A stretch of DNA of 12,597 nucleotides from Gammaproteobacteria bacterium (GTDB lineage Bacteria > Pseudomonadota > Gammaproteobacteria > JABABF01). This document shows, in pieces, positions 6,661 through 12,597 of the stretch (positions are counted from its first letter, which is position 1; every line of letters begins with the position of its first letter). Location: the NCBI GenBank assembly GCA_014238345.1, contig JABABF010000041.1, forward strand, positions 1-12,597. The letters are read 5' to 3'. The translations under genes and the position numbers were made by a program. The notes below the pieces were generated by a model that saw nothing but the letters and a program-made list of their open reading frames with translations, did not search any database and had not been told where the DNA came from.

Positions 6661-7704
6661 TTGCCACAATTCGCATCACTTGCAGACTTGGCTACCCCGT
6701 GGCAACGGCTGATTGAGCTCGCGCAGATCATCGGTCGCGACCGCGATACTGGACTGGAGTTAATCCGTGTGAGTACCGTCGTGATAAGCCTAATCGGTTT
6801 GGCGTGGCTGGTAGCGCGCGGGGCATGGTTGCTGATGCCAAGTCCGGTGCCAACTATCATAGAAATAGATGCTATTGAGACACGTGGCGAGCTGTTTGCC
6901 CCGTCCCCAACTGCGACCACGGATATACAACAGCTGCGCTCACAATCACTATTCGGAAATAATACGAGTCCACGCGCGCCAGTAAAAGCAGCGCCGCCTC
7001 CATCCAAAGTGGCCGCCGTAGCATTGCGGCTGATCGGCGTGGTCTACTCAGACAACCCACAAAATGCTCGGGCGGTCATCAGTTCAGCCCGGCGCTCCGG
7101 CCAAAACTCCGGCCAAAACTCCGATCAAAAGCTGTACCGAATTGGCGATGCTCTACCCGGATCAACTGACAGCCTGCCAGTCACGCTGACGGCAGTCGGT
7201 CGCAGACAAATACATATCTTGCGTGCAGATACTGAGGAAATCATCAAACTACACATTGCCAATGACAATGACGCAGCACAACAGCCTAACGATGCCCAGA
7301 GCAATACTGCATCAGCAAACACCGACACTCCAACAACGCCAGATCAGGTGCAGCTAGTGGATCGCCGCGCAGACAGCCTAGCTACAGAAATCGCCGGGCG
7401 CTATGCCCAGCAACTTCTCGAAGACCCCACCTCGCTAGGCCAGTTGATTAGCTACCAAGTAGCGCGACTCGGCGACAGTAACAGTGCATTGATCGGCTTT
7501 CGTATCAGGCCAAAGAAAAGCGCTCAAGATTTCTATCGGCTGGGGTTGCGCGCTGGCGATGTCGTTACCGCAATTAACGGAGTCGAACTCAGCAGCTATA
7601 CCGCTCTATCCGATGCACAAAGCTTGTTGCAAGGAGCCACCGAGGCATCAGTGCGCGTCCTGCGCCGAAAAAAATCTTACGACATTCTCTTGGCGCTACA
7701 GTGA
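6661..7704 (+). CDS. gspC: Type II secretion system inner-membrane protein GspC
   Basis: GspC links the inner-membrane platform to the GspD secretin and helps select substrates. The 347 residues show a short cytoplasmic N-terminus, one membrane segment at about 37-59 (VSTVVISLIGLAWLVARGAW), a periplasmic homology region at about 93-200 beginning QSLFG and including ALRLIGVVYSDNP, a Gln/Asn/Thr/Ala-rich linker at about 203-228, and a C-terminal PDZ domain at about 255-345 (YRLGLRAGDVVTAINGVEL). The start is TTG; no other start codon lies between it and the in-frame stop at 6637. GGAG at 6646-6649 is 11 bases upstream, somewhat far. A 12-base tandem repeat near 7098-7121 encodes SGQNSGQN (residues 146-153). 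It opens the secretion operon; gspD follows with overlap. Confidence 0.93.
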   Translation: MPQFASLADLATPWQRLIELAQIIGRDRDTGLELIRVSTVVISLIGLAWLVARGAWLLMPSPVPTIIEIDAIETRGELFAPSPTATTDIQQLRSQSLFGNNTSPRAPVKAAPPPSKVAAVALRLIGVVYSDNPQNARAVISSARRSGQNSGQNSDQKLYRIGDALPGSTDSLPVTLTAVGRRQIHILRADTEEIIKLHIANDNDAAQQPNDAQSNTASANTDTPTTPDQVQLVDRRADSLATEIAGRYAQQLLEDPTSLGQLISYQVARLGDSNSALIGFRIRPKKSAQDFYRLGLRAGDVVTAINGVELSSYTALSDAQSLLQGATEASVRVLRRKKSYDILLALQ

Positions 7705-9710
7705 TGGAAACTCTCCCGCAACGCTGGCAAGTCTCGCTGTGGCACAGCACGGTACTGGTGTTGGCACTGCTATTCGCTACCCCACCCACTCTGGCCGATG
7801 AATACACGGTAAATTTTAAAAGCACCGATATCCAAGAACTGATCCGCTTCGTCGCCGATGTCTCCGAGCGCACTTTCCTGATCGACCCTAGAGTCAAGGG
7901 CAAAGTGCATGTCATTTCCTCCGCACCAGTCAACGAGCAAGAACTCTACGATTTGTTTTTAGCGATCTTGGACGTGCACGGATTCACAGCGGTGGAGACC
8001 ACTGATGGCCTGATCACAGTACTTCCAGAACAACAGGCTCGCACCCTGCCCGGTTCAGTTGGCGACCGCGGCTTCACAGGCAGGGAAAACCGCGAGATCG
8101 TAACCCGTGTATTGCCGTTACACAACATCGCTGCCAGCAAATTAATTGCCGTGTTGCGCCCGCTGGCACCACAGCATGCACATATGGCCGCCTACCCACC
8201 TACCAATTCCATCATCTTATCGGACAGCGCCGCCAACATCGCAAAATTAATCAGAATCATCAAACAACTGGATAAAGAGACCGAAGGACAGATCGACACA
8301 ATCGCTCTAAAACATGCCGATGTAACGGAGGTCGAAGGCATCCTACGCAAATTGATGAAAAGCGAACTCGGTGACCAAAGTGCCCAACTGGTCTTGGTGG
8401 CAGATAAACGAAGCAATCGCCTGTTGATTAAAGGCGGCGCGGTATTGCGACAAAAAGCACGGAAATTAATTATCAAACTAGATTCGCCACTGGGGCGCTT
8501 GGAAAATGCCCGCGTGATCTACCTCAAGCACGCCGAGGCCACACAATTGGCCGAGGTACTCAATAAAGTCATAGAAAATATTCAATCGGGGAATAAGGAT
8601 GCAGGCGGCAATCTCAATCAACGTGCCCGCCTGCAAGCAGATGAAGTGACCAATTCTCTCATTGTCACTGCCAGCTCCGAGATGATCAAGACACTGGAGT
8701 CGATTATCGCCCGCCTTGATATCCGCCGCCAACAAGTACTGGTCGAATTGATCGTGGCTGAAGTCGAGGGTAGCGACGACAATTCGCTCGGCCTAGAGCT
8801 GCTGTTTGCCGACAACAATCTCGGCCTATTCTCTTCGGGGACTGGTGATGGCGTACTGCGCACACTGGCCTCTGCACTCAGTGCGAACACAGCCAACACC
8901 GGGCGCACCTTGCTGTCAAATTTGGCAGGCAGCCTCACCACGGTTGATGGTCAATCACTGACCTTCGGCGATCTTGAGGATTCCAATCGTATCTTTGCTG
9001 GCATCCTGACCGCCCTGAAAAAAAGTACGGAGGCAAATATTTTGGCCACCCCTAACCTGTTGACCTTGGACAACACCGAGGCATCTATCGTGGTCGGACA
9101 GAATGTTCCTTTCATCACTGGCTCCTATGTCAGTGGCACCAATGCTGCGGTCAACCCTTTTCAGACAATCTCGCGCGAAGATGTCGGCATCACCTTAAAA
9201 GTCAAGCCAAACATTAACGAAGGTGACACTGTGCGTTTAGATATTGAGCAAGAGGTATCCGGTGTTACCGGCGGTCTCACCGGTACTGCCGCCGCCGATA
9301 TCATCACTAACCGCAGATTAATTAAAACCTCGGTGTTAGCTGGCGACAAGCAAATCGTCGTACTCGGCGGCCTGATCCGAGACGAAATCCAAGAGACCAA
9401 CTACGCGATTCCAATACTCGGCCAGCTGCCGATCATCGGGCGGCTGTTCCGCCATAGTACGGTGCAAGCTAAAAAAACCAATTTGCTGGTCTTCATCCGC
9501 CCAACCATCATCCGTACCGACAGCGATATGTCACGCGAAACAGCCGTCAAATATCAATGGATCCGCGAGCACCAATTGCGAAAACAGCGTGAGGGTGTGG
9601 ACTTCGTTGATGACGATACGTTGCCATTGCTACCGACATGGGAGGAGCAATTACGTCAACACCTCGACGCAACTGATCACTCAATAGCTACTGAGTCCGG
9701 TACACGCTGA
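7704..9710 (+). CDS. gspD: Type II secretion system outer-membrane secretin GspD
   Basis: GspD forms the multimeric outer-membrane channel for folded exoproteins. Counting from the ATG at 7704 (668 residues), there is a signal peptide with hydrophobic core at about 13-26 and likely cleavage near residue 31 (PTLA/DEY), an N0 domain (about 34-105) starting YTVNFKSTDIQELI, N1-N3 ring domains (about 132-190, 196-260 and 267-340), and the C-terminal secretin domain (about 345-600) with VPFITG at 468-473 and LPIIGRLFR followed by LLVFIRPTII near the end. An acidic tail follows. A GTG at 7701 would add one residue and give a 4-base overlap with gspC; I prefer the ATG, which gives a 1-base overlap (TGATG). 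No lipobox is present at the N-terminus, so it is not itself a lipoprotein; a pilotin gene is not seen in the window. Confidence 0.96.
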   Translation: METLPQRWQVSLWHSTVLVLALLFATPPTLADEYTVNFKSTDIQELIRFVADVSERTFLIDPRVKGKVHVISSAPVNEQELYDLFLAILDVHGFTAVETTDGLITVLPEQQARTLPGSVGDRGFTGRENREIVTRVLPLHNIAASKLIAVLRPLAPQHAHMAAYPPTNSIILSDSAANIAKLIRIIKQLDKETEGQIDTIALKHADVTEVEGILRKLMKSELGDQSAQLVLVADKRSNRLLIKGGAVLRQKARKLIIKLDSPLGRLENARVIYLKHAEATQLAEVLNKVIENIQSGNKDAGGNLNQRARLQADEVTNSLIVTASSEMIKTLESIIARLDIRRQQVLVELIVAEVEGSDDNSLGLELLFADNNLGLFSSGTGDGVLRTLASALSANTANTGRTLLSNLAGSLTTVDGQSLTFGDLEDSNRIFAGILTALKKSTEANILATPNLLTLDNTEASIVVGQNVPFITGSYVSGTNAAVNPFQTISREDVGITLKVKPNINEGDTVRLDIEQEVSGVTGGLTGTAAADIITNRRLIKTSVLAGDKQIVVLGGLIRDEIQETNYAIPILGQLPIIGRLFRHSTVQAKKTNLLVFIRPTIIRTDSDMSRETAVKYQWIREHQLRKQREGVDFVDDDTLPLLPTWEEQLRQHLDATDHSIATESGTR

Positions 9711-11257
9711 TGGACACCGAAGTAGCAGCTGGAGACATCCGCGACAGCACTGCCACCAGCGCCCCACAGCCTCCCCAGCTGCCCTATGCTTTTGCACGCG
9801 ACAACAACGTACTGATTGAGAGTGGGGTTCCCGGTGACAACGCGCTGGTCTTGGTCTATCCCTCTGGACAGTTACGCCTAGAGATCTACGCTGAGCTACA
9901 GCGTTTGCTCGGTGGTGTGCCATTGAATCTCAATGCCGTTGAAGCAGAGGATTTCAAACAGCGCCTGAGTGCTCACTACCGACACGGAGATGGTGATGCA
10001 GCACGGGCAGCGGCCGACTTGGATGCCGATGAAGATTTGGGACGCTTGGCAGATGAGGTGCCCGATACTGCCGATTTGATGGAGGGAGAAAACGATGCTC
10101 CCGTAGTGCGCCTGATCAATGCCATCCTATCTCAGGCAGTGCGCGACCAAGCCTCGGATATTCACCTAGAGACCTTCGAGGACAATGTGATCGTGCGCTT
10201 TCGGGTCGACGGGGTATTGCGGGAAGTGCTGTCGCCAAAACGCAAGTTGGCTCCAATGCTAGTCTCTCGACTCAAGGTGATGGCTCGCTTAGATATCGCT
10301 GAGAAGCGCATTCCGCAGGATGGGCGCATTTCGGTGCGCGTCGCCGGGCACCCGGTCGACATCCGCTTGTCGACCATCCCATCGGCCTACGGCGAGCGCG
10401 TGGTATTGCGCCTGCTGGATACTCAATCCGGATGCTTATCTATCGCCCAATTACATATGGCGGACACCATTGAGCAGCGATTTCGCAACACGTTGCGCGC
10501 CCCGCACGGCATTATCCTCGTCACCGGGCCAACCGGGTCGGGGAAAACGACGACGCTGTACGCCGGACTCAGCGAAATCAATGAATCTTCGCGTAACATC
10601 ATGACGATTGAAGATCCGGTCGAATATATGCTTGAGGGCATCGCCCAAACTCAGGTCAACTCCAAGGTGGACATGACTTTTGCCCGCGGCCTGCGCGCCA
10701 TCCTGCGCCAAGACCCCGATGTGGTCATGATCGGGGAGATCCGCGACTTAGAAACTGCCGAAATCGCAATACAGGCAAGTATGACTGGGCACTTAGTTCT
10801 GTCGACTCTGCATACTAATACAGCTATCGGTGCCGTCACACGCTTACAAGACATGGGGGTTCAGACATTTCTACTATCGGCCAGCCTCACCGCGCTCATC
10901 TCCCAACGCCTCGTGCGCCTGCTGTGTACGGACTGCCGCCAGCCACGTCCGGTGCGCGATGACGAGCGTGAGTTACTAAGCCATGATGAGCAAGCCGTAT
11001 CATCGACTGCCACCATCTATCAAGCAGTTGGCTGCCAATCCTGCAATCACCTAGGCTACCGTGGGCGCACCGCGCTCTACGAATGCATTGAATTGGATGA
11101 CAACTTGCGTCAAATGATACGTAACAATGTAGGTGAACAGGAAATGACCGCCTACGCCCATCAAAATAGCCACAGTATTTTTATGGATGGGTGTCAGCGC
11201 ATACTGGCTGGCGAAACCTCGCTAGAAGAAGTGCTACGGGTCACTAGCGCCACCTAG
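9710..11257 (+). CDS. gspE: Type II secretion system ATPase GspE
   Basis: GspE is the cytoplasmic hexameric ATPase that powers pseudopilus assembly. The 515-residue protein has an N-terminal domain (about 25-120), then the catalytic core with Walker A GPTGSGKT at 273-280, the Asp box TIEDPVEY at 299-306, Walker B DPDVVMIGEIRD at 335-346 (catalytic E343) and the His box GHLVLSTLHTN at 360-370. The tetracysteine zinc motif is C406, C409, C442 and C445, typical of GspE/PilB-type ATPases. The context, between gspD and gspF, decides for GspE rather than the pilus ATPase PilB. The ATG overlaps the gspD stop by one base (TGATG) with no clear Shine-Dalgarno, so translational coupling is likely. The stop is TAG, in frame with gspF 15 bases further on. 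Confidence 0.96.
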   Translation: MDTEVAAGDIRDSTATSAPQPPQLPYAFARDNNVLIESGVPGDNALVLVYPSGQLRLEIYAELQRLLGGVPLNLNAVEAEDFKQRLSAHYRHGDGDAARAAADLDADEDLGRLADEVPDTADLMEGENDAPVVRLINAILSQAVRDQASDIHLETFEDNVIVRFRVDGVLREVLSPKRKLAPMLVSRLKVMARLDIAEKRIPQDGRISVRVAGHPVDIRLSTIPSAYGERVVLRLLDTQSGCLSIAQLHMADTIEQRFRNTLRAPHGIILVTGPTGSGKTTTLYAGLSEINESSRNIMTIEDPVEYMLEGIAQTQVNSKVDMTFARGLRAILRQDPDVVMIGEIRDLETAEIAIQASMTGHLVLSTLHTNTAIGAVTRLQDMGVQTFLLSASLTALISQRLVRLLCTDCRQPRPVRDDERELLSHDEQAVSSTATIYQAVGCQSCNHLGYRGRTALYECIELDDNLRQMIRNNVGEQEMTAYAHQNSHSIFMDGCQRILAGETSLEEVLRVTSAT

Positions 11258-11272
11258 GCTGCGTATCCCGCC

Positions 11273-12514
11273 GTGCCCAGTTACAACTATCAGGCACTCG
11301 GTGCCAACGGACAGCAGCTGAGCGGTGTCGTCGAAGGCGACAATGAGCGTAGTGCACGTGTACAGCTGCGGCAACAGGGGCTAAAACCCTTGCAACTTCG
11401 TGCGAGCAAGGCACCTCCAGCAACTGCTAGTCACAGCGATACCAGTAGCGTGGGGTTGGCGGAAAAATTGTGGAAGCGCCGCGTCTCCATTGCCGATTTA
11501 GCACTGCTGACAAGACAACTCGCCGTCTTGCTCCAAGCCGGATTGCCGCTGACCGAAACGCTCAGCGCCGCCGCCAAGCAAAGCCGCAAACCACAATTGA
11601 CTGGTATCCTGCTATCAGTACACAGCCGAGTAACCGAAGGGCGTGCACTACACCAAGCGCTGAGCGAGCACCCTCAGGCCTTCTCGCAGCTGTACTGCGC
11701 CATGGTGCGTGCTGGAGAACAATCCGGCCACCTAGGCTTGGTACTGGAACAGTTGGCCGACCATACCGAGACGCGCCAACAGGCACAGCAACGCATCAGC
11801 TCGGCGATGGTCTACCCCATCATCTTGGTCGGTGTCGCCATCGCGGTGATCGCCGCACTGATGACTTTTGTCGTACCTAAGCTGGTCACCATCTTTGAGA
11901 CCACCGCGGGTACATTGCCACCGCTGACCGTGGCTCTGATCGCCACCAGTGGTTTTCTGCAAGCGCGCTGGCTACACTTATTAGCTGGCTTGGCACTACT
12001 GATCGTATTAGCTCGGCTAGCGTTGCAGGACAAGGGGCGAAGATGCCGGGCACACCGAGCCATCTTAGCACTACCGCTAGTCGGCGAGCTGACGCGCAAC
12101 ATGGAGACAGCTCGCTTCGCCAGCACACTGGGGATCTTGACACGCAGTGGTGTCCCGCTGCTAGAAGCCTTGCGAATAGCCCGCGAAGTATTTGCCAATT
12201 TGGTGTTGCGAGAGGCCGCCGACAACATCATTGACAGCGTGGCCGAGGGTGGCAGTTTGCATCGGGCAATGGACGATAGCGATGTCTTTCCTCCGATGAT
12301 GGTGCAAATGGTCGCTAGTGGCGAGAACAGCGGCGAGCTGGACAATATGCTTGATCGTGCAGCATCCAGCCAAGAGCGGGAGCTGGAAGCGATGCTCGGC
12401 ACACTGATGACAGCATTCCAGCCACTGCTGGTGCTATTCATGGCCGGCATGGTGCTGACGATCGTTATGGCCATTTTGCTCCCGATCTTTGCAATCAACG
12501 ATTTAGTACAATAA
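11273..12514 (+). CDS. gspF: Type II secretion system inner-membrane platform protein GspF
   Basis: GspF is the polytopic inner-membrane protein of the assembly platform that contacts GspE and GspL. The 413-residue length fits the family. The N-terminus (YNYQALGANGQQLSGVVEG) matches the usual GspF start and supports GTG at 11273. Two homologous GspF domains are visible (about 73-198 and 277-400), the second beginning ARFASTLGILTRSGVPLLEAL. Three membrane segments lie at about 180-202, 231-250 and 380-405. There is no good Shine-Dalgarno; the nearest AGG is 14 bases upstream and overlaps the gspE stop, so re-initiation after gspE is likely. Only 15 bases separate the two genes, and they share the same reading frame. 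Confidence 0.95.
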   Translation: MPSYNYQALGANGQQLSGVVEGDNERSARVQLRQQGLKPLQLRASKAPPATASHSDTSSVGLAEKLWKRRVSIADLALLTRQLAVLLQAGLPLTETLSAAAKQSRKPQLTGILLSVHSRVTEGRALHQALSEHPQAFSQLYCAMVRAGEQSGHLGLVLEQLADHTETRQQAQQRISSAMVYPIILVGVAIAVIAALMTFVVPKLVTIFETTAGTLPPLTVALIATSGFLQARWLHLLAGLALLIVLARLALQDKGRRCRAHRAILALPLVGELTRNMETARFASTLGILTRSGVPLLEALRIAREVFANLVLREAADNIIDSVAEGGSLHRAMDDSDVFPPMMVQMVASGENSGELDNMLDRAASSQERELEAMLGTLMTAFQPLLVLFMAGMVLTIVMAILLPIFAINDLVQ

Positions 12515-12532
12515 ATCCGAGGGAACAGCACC

Positions 12533-12597
12533 ATGTTGGCATTAGCAAACCCACATCTCTGGAAACGGCGCAGTAGCCATTGCAAAGCGCATTCACG
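12533..12597 (+). CDS. gspG: Partial CDS, probable GspG major pseudopilin N-terminus (cut by window end)
   Basis: An ATG lies 18 bases after the gspF stop behind a strong Shine-Dalgarno GAGGGA (12519-12524) at 8-base spacing. It opens a frame to the window end reading MLALANPHLWKRRSSHCKAHS, then CG-, which must be Arg. This basic, His/Lys/Arg-rich peptide is what one expects just before the GFTLIE prepilin cleavage site, and gspG follows gspF in canonical operons. The diagnostic GFTLIE motif lies beyond the window, so the identity rests on context, ribosome binding site and leader character. At about 22 residues the leader would be longer than the common 6-10 residues. Confidence 0.65.
   Translation, partial: MLALANPHLWKRRSSHCKAHS

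Noticed and set aside
11812..12585. 257-codon open frame on the minus strand opposite gspF
   Set aside because: Antisense to a clear gspF; Ser/Ala-rich low-complexity translation with no recognisable motif.
1..12597. CRISPR array, tRNA or rRNA genes, insertion sequences, prophage or defence genes
   Set aside because: No regularly spaced repeats, cloverleaf or rRNA motifs, transposase frames or terminal inverted repeats were seen; nearly all sequence is accounted for by the two operons.

Overview
The window looks like a chromosomal segment of a proteobacterium, most likely a gammaproteobacterium. The basis is the gene order tig-clpP-clpX-lon-hupB, which is the classical gammaproteobacterial arrangement, together with protein motifs that read close to the E. 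coli versions. I cannot place it to genus. Coding density is very high, and there is no sign of insertion sequences, phage, tRNA or rRNA genes, or CRISPR arrays.

Left half, minus strand (positions 44-6488). A proteostasis cluster is read right to left: trigger factor (tig), the ClpP peptidase, the ClpX unfoldase, the Lon protease and an HU-type nucleoid protein (hupB). tig/clpP overlap by 4 bases and clpX/lon by 1 base, so both pairs are probably translationally coupled. clpP and clpX are separated by 88 bases that contain a perfect 8+8 inverted repeat. hupB lies 182 bases beyond lon behind its own strong Shine-Dalgarno sequence, and probably has its own promoter. The cluster covers co-translational folding (Tig), ATP-dependent degradation of tagged or misfolded proteins (ClpXP, Lon) and nucleoid packing (HU).

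Middle (6489-6660). A 172-base divergent intergenic region must carry the start signals for both tig (leftward) and the secretion operon (rightward).

Right half, plus strand (6661-12597). This is the beginning of a type II secretion (Gsp) operon in canonical order: gspC (inner-membrane clamp with a PDZ domain), gspD (outer-membrane secretin), gspE (secretion ATPase), gspF (inner-membrane platform protein) and the first 21 complete codons of what is very probably gspG (major pseudopilin), cut by the window edge. The genes touch or nearly touch. Together they would build the trans-envelope machine that exports folded periplasmic proteins.

I did not find an undescribed system; both operons are well-known types. 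The points worth a second look are local: a trigger factor whose PPIase domain has lost the usual FKBP loop, a ClpX with an extra acidic/Ser-rich linker, low-GC islands inside lon, a related sequence element upstream of both tig and hupB, a G10 tract behind lon, and gspE and gspF lying in one frame separated by a single TAG.
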